Source: Microcoleus sp036704825 (lineage in GTDB: Bacteria > Cyanobacteriota > Cyanobacteriia > Cyanobacteriales > Microcoleaceae). Taken from it: DNA of 64,000 bases. The translations under genes and the position numbers were made by a program. The stretch is taken from positions 62,001 to 126,000 of the forward strand of contig JAUBSN010000007.1 of assembly GCA_036704825.1 (NCBI GenBank), written 5' to 3'. The notes below the pieces were generated by a model. It saw nothing but the letters and a program-made list of their open reading frames with translations, was not told the origin of the DNA and made no database searches. Numbering within the stretch: the first letter of the stretch is position 1; each line of letters begins with the position of its first letter. Of the stretch, positions 31,842-40,120 are shown in pieces.

Positions 31842-32966
31842 ATGAAAACTTTACTCAGGTTGCTTCTCAAAACTCAGCACCCGCGAAACCGCTCTGGCCC
31901 GGCCCAAACAGAAAAAGGCATGACTCTCGTTGAGCTATTAGTCGGAGCAATTATGGCATTTTTAATCCTTACGCCGATGCTCGGTTTTGTAGTCGATATG
32001 CTGAATACCGACAGGAGGGAACAAGTAAAGTCAAACACCGAGCAAGACATTCAGGCGGCCGTTGATTTCATCGCCCAAGATTTGAGTCAAGCGATGTATA
32101 TCTACGACAATAGAGCGCTCAATGGACCTGCTGGTCCTAACGAACAGGTTGTTGGACCCCAGCTTCCTGCAAATGCAAATGGAACACCAATTCTGGTATT
32201 TTGGAAGCGCCAGCAGCTCAAAAATTCTCTTCCTATTAATCCGACTGTTGCTGCTACTGTCAAACCCATAAATTGCGAGGCTCAGAATCCCCGTCAATGC
32301 AACGACACCTACGTGCAATCTTTAGTTGCTTACTATCAGATTAGAGATGCCGACCCTACTTGGTGTCAACCCGCTGGAGGCAATTGTCCTACCCGTATTG
32401 TTCGCTATGAAATTAGGGATGGAATCGATCGAGTGATAGACCCCTCAGTTCAAGGTGGTATAACCCCTTACGGTTCTGCCAACACAACAGATGCTCAGCA
32501 AACAGATCCTGGTTTTAATACTTCCACTGACACTACCCCAACGACCAGTTTTAGCCTAAACAATCCAACAGTTAATGTGACAGACCCCCCGGGATTTGCA
32601 ATGTCACAGTCAGGGGCACGAAAGCCTCAAGTGCTGGTTAATTATATAGATAACAGTACACAGAATGTTCCGGTTCCGACAGGAGTAGAGTGTCAAACTC
32701 TTCTGGGTTTTGTCCCGCCCGCAGTAACACCGGCAGGAACACCAGCATTCGACCCCGAACATTTACTAATCAGAGACAGGTCAGGCAACTCAGCTAATAG
32801 CTTCTACGCTTGTGTTGATACATCTAAAAACATAGCCCGAGTAACTATCAGAGGAAACAGCCTGCGTCGCCTTCAACCCAACAATACTGATTACGACCCC
32901 AACAAATCGGCATTTTTCCCAACAGCAACAATTCAAGTACAAGGCATCGGTGCAGTAGGAAAATAA
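31842..32966 (+). CDS. hpsC: Pseudopilin HpsC (type IV pilin-like)
   Basis: 374 aa from the ATG at 31842. A leader of about 26 residues, rich in basic residues, ends TEKG before MTLVELLVGAIMAFLILTPMLGFVVD, a class III prepilin signal with Glu at +5. Then a PilW-like segment (REQVKSNTEQDIQAAVDFIAQDLSQAMYIYD), the pattern of large minor pilins that cap pseudopili. Several cysteines are spaced through the globular domain. Third gene of the hps operon. An upstream in-frame ATG at 31728 overlaps hpsB and is not preferred. Confidence 0.82.
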   Translation: MKTLLRLLLKTQHPRNRSGPAQTEKGMTLVELLVGAIMAFLILTPMLGFVVDMLNTDRREQVKSNTEQDIQAAVDFIAQDLSQAMYIYDNRALNGPAGPNEQVVGPQLPANANGTPILVFWKRQQLKNSLPINPTVAATVKPINCEAQNPRQCNDTYVQSLVAYYQIRDADPTWCQPAGGNCPTRIVRYEIRDGIDRVIDPSVQGGITPYGSANTTDAQQTDPGFNTSTDTTPTTSFSLNNPTVNVTDPPGFAMSQSGARKPQVLVNYIDNSTQNVPVPTGVECQTLLGFVPPAVTPAGTPAFDPEHLLIRDRSGNSANSFYACVDTSKNIARVTIRGNSLRRLQPNNTDYDPNKSAFFPTATIQVQGIGAVGK

Positions 32967-33024
32967 TTGATGCCTGAAACACATTTCTGCATCGCCACCC
33001 GCCGATAAACAATAGGATAATACA

Positions 33025-33684
33025 ATGAAAACCCCACTAATTTTATTAAAACTTTTGCATAAGTCTGCTGCCAAGCCCAGCCCTAATTGCCACAAAACTT
33101 CATCAAAAAAAGATGATGGAGGATTCACGCTTTTAGAGGTGCTGGTGATAGCGTTAATCATAGGTATATTCAGCTCGATCGCCGCTCCAAGCTGGGAGGC
33201 ATTCATCAACAGACAAAGAGTTCGCACTGTGAACGATCGAGTCCTCCAAACCTTGCGAACTGCACAAAGCGAAGCAAAGCGAACTAAGCGCGATATCACA
33301 GTTACATTTAATCCTACTGACCCGCCAACAGTTACGATTAATCCAACTGATCCGGCTACAAACCCTCCCGTACAAACCGCTCTCACAACAACCCCTCCAA
33401 TACAAACAGTGACTTTCGACGGTGGAGGCGAAATTAAACCGGGCACTATTATACTTTCAACTAATGCACCGAATGCACCCTCAATCACTTTTAACTACCA
33501 AGGAAACATCACAAGCCCATCAATACAAAGTAGCACGCCACGACAAATAACTGACGGTTTTACAGTCACAGTTGCTCCGTTTAGCGGCGGTGCGAAACAA
33601 TGTGTGGTTGTTGAAACTCTCCTAGGAGGAATGAGAACTGATGAAGGGGAATTCAAAACTGGAACAGGACAGGGTTGTCCCTAG
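33025..33684 (+). CDS. GspH/FimT-like pseudopilin of the hps operon
   Basis: 219 aa. The leader ends KDDGG before FTLLEVLVIALIIGIFSSIAAPSWEAFINRQRVRTVNDRVLQTLRTAQSEAKRTKRDITVTF, a class III signal with Glu at +5 followed by the GspH/FimT signature (residues about 30-95). The remainder is beta-rich and threonine/proline-rich, ending in a Cys-containing segment. It follows hpsC by 58 bases and is the last gene of the operon; it occupies the position of HpsD in Nostoc, but I do not assert the name. Likely a minor pseudopilin at the tip of the secretion pseudopilus. Confidence 0.82.
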   Translation: MKTPLILLKLLHKSAAKPSPNCHKTSSKKDDGGFTLLEVLVIALIIGIFSSIAAPSWEAFINRQRVRTVNDRVLQTLRTAQSEAKRTKRDITVTFNPTDPPTVTINPTDPATNPPVQTALTTTPPIQTVTFDGGGEIKPGTIILSTNAPNAPSITFNYQGNITSPSIQSSTPRQITDGFTVTVAPFSGGAKQCVVVETLLGGMRTDEGEFKTGTGQGCP

Positions 33685-33795
33685 CCCCGTAAATATTTTT
33701 CAATCTCTAACAACAATTCCGCATAAGTGCAGAATAGCTAAAATCTATTAACTTAAATTATTTTATATTTCAAATCTAATTAAAACCGTCAAAAT

Positions 33796-33939
33796 ATGTA
33801 GCTAGAACTAAAACAAATAATCATCCAGCCAGGAAATCAACTATTACTCAAAGACATCACCTGGCAGATGTTTGAAACCCTACTCACAGAATTAGGAGAA
33901 AGTCGCGCATCCCGACTTTCATACAGCAAAGGAACATGA
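33796..33939 (+). pseudogene. Remnant of a Uma2-family (DUF820) nuclease
   Basis: The frame reads ATG TAG then LELKQIIIQPGNQLLLKDIT, WQMFETLLTELGESRASRLS and YSKGT before TGA. This is the conserved N-terminus of Uma2/DUF820 PD-(D/E)XK proteins, which are abundant in cyanobacteria. A stop codon directly follows the presumed ATG, and the catalytic remainder is missing: the match ends at 33939, one base before a dispersed repeat begins (33941). A dead, truncated copy. Confidence 0.85.
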
Positions 33940-33940
33940 G

Positions 33941-34125
33941 AAATCCCAAATCCAATAAACCCGCCCCGACCAGATATGATGGTCGATCGACCCGACATGA
34001 TATTAGGGGTAATAGGTCGAAGGTGATATCATGTTATGTGCGATCGAACGATTAAAAGGGCGGGTTTTAGAGATTGGAGATTGTTGGCAGATATTGTTAG
34101 TGAACCCGCCCCTACCGTATTAGAT
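33941..34125. repeat. Dispersed repeat family D, copy 1
   Basis: About 185 bp starting AAATCCCAAATCCAATAAAC, containing GATATGATGGTCGATCGACC and ending ACCCGCCCCTACCGTATTAG. Repeated in direct orientation at 34185-34368 with about 93% identity by eye. Outer parts (AAACCCGCCC / GGGCGGGTTT) are inverted, so each copy could fold. It abuts the Uma2 remnant. Confidence 0.85.
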
Positions 34126-34184
34126 CGTTTCCGGTCAATCGATCGTGATTCTTGTAGGGGCGGGTTCACCGTGATATTCAACAC

Positions 34185-34368
34185 AAATCCCAAATCCAAT
34201 AAACCCGCCCCGACCAGATATGATGGTCGATCGACCCGACATGATATTAGGGGTAATCGACCGAAGATGATATCATGTTATGTGCGATCGAACGATAAAA
34301 AGGGCGGGTTTTAGAGATTGTCTATTATTGGCAGATATTGTTGGTTAACCCGCCCCTACCGTATTAGA
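34185..34368. repeat. Dispersed repeat family D, copy 2
   Basis: Second copy in direct orientation, separated by 59 bp, with small differences (TAATCGACCGAAG for TAATAGGTCGAAG; GATTGTCTATTATTGGC for GATTGGAGATTGTTGGC). A diverged partial copy is near 15796-15890. No coding content. Confidence 0.85.
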
Positions 34369-34393
34369 GGTAATCGATCGGACACGATCTAAC

Positions 34394-35140
34394 TCATAAC
34401 TGCTTAACCAACCAAGCGATCGCCCCTTCAACATCAGCAACCTTTTCAACATCCCCAATCGGCGGCCGCTGCACCATCACCACCGGAATTCCCAGTTCCC
34501 TAGCCGCCACAATTTTCGCATAAGTAGCACCGCCCCCGCTGTTTTTACTAACAATCGTATCAATCTGATATTCTAATAATAATTGACGCTCATCTTCCAA
34601 AGAAAAAGGCCCCCTTGCTAACAACAACTTCCCGTTAGGAATAGGAGTATTTAGTGCCGGAGGATCGATCGCCCGCATCAAAAACCAAATAGCATCCAAA
34701 CCAGCAAAAGCAGCCAATTCCTGCCTGCCAATAGTCAGAAACACCCGCTGAGACAGCCCTAATAAAGCCCTTGCAGCCTCCGAGTGGCCCGCAACCTCAA
34801 TCCAGCGATCGCCCTCCACCCTCTCCCAAGCAGGACGCACCAGCATCAAATACGGCACATTACACTCAGCAGCAGCAACAGCAGCATTAGCAGAAATCCG
34901 ATTCGCAAACGGATGAGTAGCATCGATTAAGAAGTCGATCGCCCGATCGAGCAAAAACTGCGCCAGCCCAGCAGCCCCACCAAACCCCCCAATTCGCACC
35001 GCACCCGTTTTTGGGGTAAAAGGCTGCTGAGTGCGTCCTGCCAGCGAAGATATCACCTCTATTTCAGCAATTTGAGACGCTCTTACCGCCAGTTCAGCAG
35101 CATCCCCCGTCCCCCCCAAAATTAGCAACCGTTTTTTCAC
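34394..35140 (-). CDS. cobK: Precorrin-6A reductase (CobK/CbiJ)
   Basis: About 248 aa. NAD(P)H-dependent reduction of (cobalt-)precorrin-6A in cobalamin ring synthesis. Family segments: RLLILGGTGDAAELA at the N-terminus, FLIDATHPFANRIS, VPYLMLVRPAWE, RVFLTIGRQELAAF, MRAIDPP, KLLLARGPFSLEDERQLL and IVSKNSGGGATYAKI. I prefer a GTG start at 35140, which has AGGAG seven bases upstream and begins VKKRLLILGG; the ATG at 35170 lies in a repeat and adds ten residues. No other cob/cbi gene is near, as is usual in cyanobacteria where the pathway genes are scattered. No cobalamin riboswitch was seen upstream. Confidence 0.92.
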   Translation of the reverse strand: MKKRLLILGGTGDAAELAVRASQIAEIEVISSLAGRTQQPFTPKTGAVRIGGFGGAAGLAQFLLDRAIDFLIDATHPFANRISANAAVAAAECNVPYLMLVRPAWERVEGDRWIEVAGHSEAARALLGLSQRVFLTIGRQELAAFAGLDAIWFLMRAIDPPALNTPIPNGKLLLARGPFSLEDERQLLLEYQIDTIVSKNSGGGATYAKIVAARELGIPVVMVQRPPIGDVEKVADVEGAIAWLVKQL

Positions 35141-35164
35141 CAAATCACTCCTAACATATCGAAC

Positions 35165-35512
35165 TCTCATATGAGGTACGTAGTTGGGCTTCAGCCCTCT
35201 TGGTTGAGTGGTTATATAAACTGTCAGTCATACCCCATCTTTTTGAGAAAAGCTATAATACCTAAAATTTTGGTTAATAATGTCTTTAAGGATCGTCAAT
35301 TAAATAATTTCCCTTTTTTCTTGTGGGATGGGCGTCCCGCCCGTCTATCGGGGATGGGCGGGACGCCCATCCCACAACAAACAGGAAAAGTGGATTTTAT
35401 AGCCTTTCTTAAAAAGATGAGGTATGATTGACAGACTATATAACCACTTAAACTAAGAGGGCTGAAGCCCAACTACGTACCTCATCTTTCTGAGAACGGC
35501 TATATTTAATTC
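35165..35512. repeat. Long imperfect palindrome, family of 23776
   Basis: Left arm about 35172-35261 (GAGGTACGTAGTTGGGCTTC...GTGGTTATATAAACTGTCAG...TTTTTGAGAAAAGCTATA) and right arm about 35399-35508 are inverted copies with about 85-90% identity by eye. The centre contains a GGGCGTCCCGCCC hairpin at 35318-35380. The arms themselves contain a GGGCTTCAGCCC mini-palindrome. No coding content. Confidence 0.82.
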
Positions 35513-35546
35513 TCATTGCTAAGTAAAGTTTAAACCGCCAACAACA

Positions 35547-36365
35547 ATGATTCGCTCACTTTTGACATTTTTTACAGTATTAATTGTAACCGGGTTAGTT
35601 TGGTTGGGAAATATCGCGCCCGCTGCCGCACAAGTACAACCAACAGATATCACCGATCCCCAACAGGAATTAGGAGAACTCGTTCAAAAAGCTTTTGAAG
35701 CTACAAATGAAGGCAAATTTCCCGCCGCAGAAACCTTGTGGACTCAAATCATTGACAAATTTCCCTCACAACCCGCGGCTTGGAGCAACCGAGGCAATTC
35801 TAGAGTCAGCCAAAACAAACTGCAAGCGGCTATTTCCGACTACGAAAGAGCGATCGAACTAGCACCCGACGCCCCCGATCCCTACCTAAACCGCGGCACC
35901 GCCCTAGAAGGTTTAGGACGCTGGCAAGACGCGATCGCCGACTACAATCACGTACTAGAATTAGACTCCCAAGATCCAGCCGCCTACAACAACCGAGGCA
36001 ACGCCGAAGCAGGTTTAGGACAATGGGAACAAGCAATTGCCGACTACAGCAAAGCCTTTGAATTAGCCCCCGAATACGCCTTTGCCCGCGCCAACCACGC
36101 CCTCGCACTTTATCAAAACGGGCAAACCAAAGAAGCAATTCGCAACATGAAAAACATCATCCGCAGATACCCCCAATTTGCCGACATGAGAGCCGCCCTC
36201 AGCGCCTGTCTTTGGGAAGCCGGAAAGCGCGGCGAAGCTGAGAGCAATTGGGTAGCTGCGATCGGCCTCGATCCCCGCTACAAAGACCTCGATTGGGTTG
36301 CCAATAACCGCCGCTGGCCGCCACTTGCAGTCAGTGCATTAGACAAATTCTTGCACTTGAAATAA
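35547..36365 (+). CDS. Secreted TPR-repeat protein
   Basis: 272 aa. A cleavable signal peptide (MIRSLLTFFTVLIVTGLVWLG...APAAAQ, cleavage after about residue 28) sends it to the periplasm or thylakoid lumen. Five or so tetratricopeptide repeats follow (WSNRGNSRVSQNKLQAAISD, YLNRGTALEGLGRWQDAIAD, YNNRGNAEAGLGQWEQAIAD, and two weaker ones), each ending in an ELAP or equivalent loop. The ending RWPPLAVSALDKFLHLK resembles thylakoid-lumen TPR proteins of cyanobacteria and plants. It probably acts as a protein-protein scaffold, possibly in photosystem biogenesis; the partner is not known. It is flanked on both sides by dispersed hairpin repeats. Confidence 0.85.
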   Translation: MIRSLLTFFTVLIVTGLVWLGNIAPAAAQVQPTDITDPQQELGELVQKAFEATNEGKFPAAETLWTQIIDKFPSQPAAWSNRGNSRVSQNKLQAAISDYERAIELAPDAPDPYLNRGTALEGLGRWQDAIADYNHVLELDSQDPAAYNNRGNAEAGLGQWEQAIADYSKAFELAPEYAFARANHALALYQNGQTKEAIRNMKNIIRRYPQFADMRAALSACLWEAGKRGEAESNWVAAIGLDPRYKDLDWVANNRRWPPLAVSALDKFLHLK

Positions 36366-36439
36366 TCTCAAAGGGAAAGTTGGCGGTTGTCATTGGTTAT
36401 TGGTTAGGAATGAGAATTAAATAACCTGCAATTTTCATT

Positions 36440-36500
36440 TTCTTGTGGGATGGGCGTCTCGCCCGTCCCGGATAAACGGGCGAGACGCCCATCCCACAGG
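36440..36500. repeat. Hairpin repeat around GGGCGTCTCGCCCGTC
   Basis: CTTGTGGGATGGGCGTCTCG / CGAGACGCCCATCCCACAGG inverted arms. The same hairpin with CCCGC in place of CTCGC is at 35318-35380, so it is a dispersed palindromic family; it may also stop transcription of the TPR gene. Confidence 0.8.
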
Positions 36501-36549
36501 CTTATGCAAATTATTTAATTCACGATCCTTATTAGTGATTAGTTATTGG

Positions 36550-36668
36550 TTATTTCTATAACTGACAACTGACAACTGACAACTGACAACTAACAACTGA
36601 CAACTGACAACTGATAACTGACAACTGACAACTGACAACTGACAACTGACAACTAACAACTAACAATT
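36550..36668. repeat. Heptanucleotide tandem repeat (CAACTGA)n
   Basis: About 16 tandem heptamers, mostly CAACTGA with CAACTAA and TAACTGA variants. The array runs up to and slightly into the stop end of the HAD hydrolase gene. Confidence 0.9.
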
Positions 36669-37448
36669 AACTAATTCTCCAATTCGTGCAGCCGTCAACT
36701 CCTCGACATTCCTGAAAACCGCTGCCGCACCCGCATTTTCCAGCACCGCCGCATAAGCCTCGCACCGCACAGCATCATCCAAAACATGAGGCGGCAAAAT
36801 TCCGATTCCCAGCCAAACTCGATTTGGTTGCACTTCCCGCGCCTTCCCAACCGTGTAAATATCGGCAACAGTATCTCCCGCGTAAATCACGGGCAAATTT
36901 TTTTCTAAACCGTGCAGAGTTTCCAACTGTTCAATTGCCGCAAAAAGTCCAGCCGGATCGGGTTTTCCCGGTGCATCTTCCATCGCCACCAACACCGGAG
37001 AATTTAAACTCAGTTTCCCCGACAAAACATAAGCAGCTTCATCCCGCATCGCCCCGCTAAAAAAGCCCCAAACAATCCCCCCAACCGTTAAATTTTCTAG
37101 ATAAGCCGGACTTAACAGCAGCGGTTCCTCACAAATATAACCAGTCCAATTTTCTTCATCGGGCCCCCGATACCGACTTTGGAAAAAAGCCACTAATTCG
37201 TCATAATTGAGAGCGAGTTCGTTTCTCGATCGCCCAATCCCCTCAAAATAACGGCAAACTAACTCAAAAGACGCCTGCCAGTCATTGTTCCACACTCCCT
37301 CAGACTTCAGAGAGTCGATATCGAGAGAATTCGGGCGAAAAGCACCCGCCGTGAAATGTTCCACCGCATCCGCGATCGCCCGCCGGTAAGAACCGGACAC
37401 ATCCCGCACCACACCGTCAATGTCGAAGACTAAAATAACTCTGTTCAC
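36660..37448 (-). CDS. HAD-superfamily IA hydrolase (TIGR01548-like)
   Basis: 262 aa. Motif I VFDIDGVVRDVSGSYRRAI has the catalytic DxD pair (Asp9, Asp11); motif II is WGFFSGAMRDEAAY (Ser), motif III the Lys in EDAPGKPDPAGL, and motif IV YAGDTVADIYT. A helical cap lies between motifs I and II. The VVRDVSGSYRRA pattern recalls a cyanobacterial/plant HAD subfamily (TIGR01548) of unknown substrate; members act as phosphatases. Cytoplasmic. Its stop lies within a heptamer repeat array, so the C-terminal residues NC may have been set by the repeat. Divergent from PSRP-3. Confidence 0.85.
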   Translation of the reverse strand: MNRVILVFDIDGVVRDVSGSYRRAIADAVEHFTAGAFRPNSLDIDSLKSEGVWNNDWQASFELVCRYFEGIGRSRNELALNYDELVAFFQSRYRGPDEENWTGYICEEPLLLSPAYLENLTVGGIVWGFFSGAMRDEAAYVLSGKLSLNSPVLVAMEDAPGKPDPAGLFAAIEQLETLHGLEKNLPVIYAGDTVADIYTVGKAREVQPNRVWLGIGILPPHVLDDAVRCEAYAAVLENAGAAAVFRNVEELTAARIGELVNC

Positions 37449-37637
37449 AACTTAACTATCCTTGTACCTAGGGCGGGCGAGAACCCAAATTTTATCTGTT
37501 CTCAGCCCTTGAGTGGCGCTAAAACCAGCCGCGCCACAAAACTTTTCACGGCCGATGACCAATTATCGAACAGAGTGTGCTACGCTTAGCGATTGTAGAA
37601 ATTTTTAACAAGTTCGATCGGAACCCTGGAGGTTTGC

Positions 37638-37937
37638 TTGTCCAAGTTCATCTTAAAAGTTCTCTGGCTAGAAGAGAATGTTGCCCTCGCCGTTGACCAA
37701 GTTGTCGGCAAAGGAACTAGCCCGCTGACATCCTACTTTTTCTGGCCTCGCAAAGATGCCTGGGAAGACCTCAAAAACGAACTCGAAGCCAAACACTGGA
37801 TTGCTGATAACGATCGCGTCGAAATCCTCAACCAAGCGACAGAAGTCATCAACTACTGGCAAGAGGAAGGCAGACGGCGTCCGATGACTGAAGCCCAGTC
37901 AAAGTTCCCGCAAGTAACTTTTACCGGCAGCAACTAA
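37638..37937 (+). CDS. Ribosomal protein PSRP-3 (Ycf65-like)
   Basis: 99 aa small-subunit protein found only in cyanobacteria and plastids. Characteristic segments are FILKVLWLEENVALAVDQVV, SPLTSYFFWPRKDAWEDLK and WIADNDRVEILNQATEVINYWQ. It starts with TTG at 37638: GGAGG lies five bases upstream and no ATG fits, so a rare start codon may limit its expression. The product joins the 30S subunit; loss of the plastid orthologue in plants impairs translation. It diverges from the HAD gene. Confidence 0.93.
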   Translation: MSKFILKVLWLEENVALAVDQVVGKGTSPLTSYFFWPRKDAWEDLKNELEAKHWIADNDRVEILNQATEVINYWQEEGRRRPMTEAQSKFPQVTFTGSN

Positions 37938-38189
37938 GCCCAGCTTTTAGTTGCTACCCATATAAATTGCCTGTTATGGCCCACAAGGGGAAGGAGAGGG
38001 GAGAAGGCGAGAAGATTTGACGCTTTTTCCACCTCGCCGCAAAACATACAATTTCAATGGGCTACAGCTTATATTGATACTAACTCCGATTTTGGAACCT
38101 ACTCTGGTTTTGGGCTTGGTCGATTTGAGATTTGAGATTTGAGATTTATCCAAAATAAAGCTCTCAAATCGGATTTTATGCAATCTAAA
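37938..38189. other. Intergenic region before MITE copy 3
   Basis: No gene recognised. It contains tandem GATTTGA heptamers (about 38121-38147). Confidence 0.4.
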
Positions 38190-38337
38190 GGGAGCATCTC
38201 ATATTTGTAAAAACACTTATTCTGGCTCCTGCCTTCTGACTTTTTCCTTCTGACTTCTGACTCTTTCCTCCTGACTCCTGACTCCTGACTCCTAGCTCCA
38301 ATTTCAAGCGGAGGGCTGCTTTCATTGAGATGCTCCC
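38190..38337. mobile_element. MITE family A, copy 3, with 8-bp target duplication
   Basis: 148 bp with intact ends GGGAGCATCTCA / TGAGATGCTCCC, flanked by a perfect duplication AATCTAAA at 38182-38189 and 38338-38345. Inserted in an intergenic AT-rich region. Near-identical to copy 2, so likely recent. Confidence 0.93.
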
Positions 38338-38432
38338 AATCTAAAAAGACTGAGCAACCAAACCAAATAAACCTAAAATCGGCTTTTTTATACTCTTAAA
38401 TTGTACAGTTAGCTCTCAAAATAATTCCCTAC

Positions 38433-38625
38433 GACTAATGACTAATAACTAATAAATAATAACTAATAAATAATAACTAATGACTAATGACTAATGACTA
38501 ATGACCACTGACTACTGACCACTGACTAATGACTAATGACTAATGACTAATGACTAATGACTAATGACTACTGACTAATGACCACTGACTACTGACTACT
38601 GACTAATAACTAATGACTTCTTCGC
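38433..38625. repeat. Heptanucleotide tandem repeat (TGACTAA)n before the methyltransferase
   Basis: About 27 heptamers of TGACTAA, TAACTAA, TGACTAC and TGACCAC, ending eight bases before the start codon at 38633. The whole proximal 5' region of the next gene is repeat. Confidence 0.9.
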
Positions 38626-38632
38626 GGAATCT

Positions 38633-39706
38633 ATGGGCGCCGAAAGTACGATCGACCAGACCGAAAAGCTACCGCTGGTAGTAAATCCCGACATTCTCCA
38701 GCAAGCTATCCTATACAAAATTAATACTCGCATCAACGCTCGCGGAGAATTAATTTTCCCCTGCGTACCCGGAATGCTAAACCACTATCTCAAGTCGATA
38801 GAAAAGCTATTTAGCACTCTCGACAGACCCCTGCCCGAAGACCGCAGAGAGGAACTCAGCAAACTTTTAGCCACCAAGTTAGAACAAGGCTACCGCACCT
38901 CCACAGCATCGATGTTGATCCTGCAATACGAATCAGTGCAGCCGCCACAAACTGGTTTAGCTTGCAAAGTCATTGTTACTAGCTCAACAGTTGGAGAACA
39001 GTACAAAAGCTGGGTAGACACCAGAGAACCCCCGCTTTTCGGCTCTCATCCCGATGCAAAATTGATGGCAACGGCTGCTAAATTGGGTACACCCGATCGA
39101 GTGCGGATTTTGGACGTGGGGGCCGGTACCGGCCGCAATACCTTACCGCTGGCGAGATTGGGCTATTCTGTAGATGCGATCGAACTAGCTCCAGCTTTTG
39201 CAGAACAATTGAAAGCAGCAGTAACAGCCGAAAAGCTTCCCGTGACGGTAACTGAAGGCGATGTGCTCGACCCGTTAATGCGGATGAAACCCGCCCGCTA
39301 CCAGTTGGCAGTTGCCGCCGAAGTCATCTCACATTTTAGAGACAGCGATCAAGTAAGGCTTTTCCTCGCTAAAATGTGCGATTCCCTGAGTCCCGGAGGC
39401 CTGTTGCTGTTCAGCACGTTTTTAACCGTCGGCGACTACCAGCCAGATGCCCTCGTGCGACAAGTTGCCCAACTCTCCTGGTCTACTTTATTTACCCCCC
39501 AAGAACTCGCCACCGCAATGGAAGGGTTGCCCTTAGTCCAAATATCCGACGAATTGGTGTTTGAGTACGAACGCCACCACCTGCCGGAAGGAGCCTGGCC
39601 GCCGACGCCCTGGTTTCCCAGTTGGGCCACCGGCCGAGATGTCTTCCCGATGGCAAACGCCCGCCCGCCAATGGAATTGCGCTGGATTTTGTGCCGCCGC
39701 AGTTAA
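38633..39706 (+). CDS. SAM-dependent methyltransferase with N-terminal helical domain
   Basis: 357 aa. Residues about 1-125 form a helical region of unknown family (with NHYLKSIEKLFSTLDRPLPED). A class I methyltransferase follows (about 130-355): motif I ILDVGAGTGRNTLPLA, acidic loop VDAIELAPAF, TEGDVLDPL and the post-motif SPGGLLLFSTF. Cytoplasmic; substrate unknown. The NADH-like GxGxG is intact, so it should bind SAM. The start codon is preceded by nearly 200 bases of heptamer repeats, leaving no ordinary promoter within 100 bases. Confidence 0.85.
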   Translation: MGAESTIDQTEKLPLVVNPDILQQAILYKINTRINARGELIFPCVPGMLNHYLKSIEKLFSTLDRPLPEDRREELSKLLATKLEQGYRTSTASMLILQYESVQPPQTGLACKVIVTSSTVGEQYKSWVDTREPPLFGSHPDAKLMATAAKLGTPDRVRILDVGAGTGRNTLPLARLGYSVDAIELAPAFAEQLKAAVTAEKLPVTVTEGDVLDPLMRMKPARYQLAVAAEVISHFRDSDQVRLFLAKMCDSLSPGGLLLFSTFLTVGDYQPDALVRQVAQLSWSTLFTPQELATAMEGLPLVQISDELVFEYERHHLPEGAWPPTPWFPSWATGRDVFPMANARPPMELRWILCRRS

Positions 39707-40120
39707 AAATTTTGTCATTTATAGGCAAACACAGCAATCAAAACCGTTGACAGACTGTAAAATTTTCCTCAAATATTTTTTTCAGCAGCTTAAAGCCGGC
39801 TCGCTGTCAATATTGTGCGGCCGGTATAGAAAAATTTACAAAAATATATATTAAAATGTAAAGAGAGCGAAGCTCGATCGCCCCTGGGTAAGAAACCCAG
39901 TGCCTGATTAGATCCCGCGCTTGCCAACCTTTTATTTCTGGCGAAAAATTGGGTTGCTAATGGCAATCCGGCTGGAATAAAACTCGATCCCCATCTCAAT
40001 GGGTGCAACTAAAGTTAAGATGAATTCAACAAACCTATTCCTCCCGATAGATGACTTTTTAGGGAATAGGATTAGCCAAAAGATTAGCTCGCTAGTCAGC
40101 GATGCTGCTGAGAAACAAAT
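39707..40120. other. 414-base intergenic region
   Basis: AT-rich; holds an AGAAACCCAG-type segment near 39892 and no recognisable gene, RNA or confident promoter. It includes the probable promoter of the TerB/Mo-nitro_C gene, not localised. Confidence 0.4.

Noticed and set aside
34394..35170. Cobalamin riboswitch upstream of cobK
   Set aside because: The upstream sequence is a dispersed palindrome; no B12-box-like sequence was found.
39790..40008. Possible tRNA-like or small RNA in the spacer before the Mo-nitro_C gene
   Set aside because: I looked for cloverleaf arms and a T-loop GGTTCGAATCC-type motif and found none.
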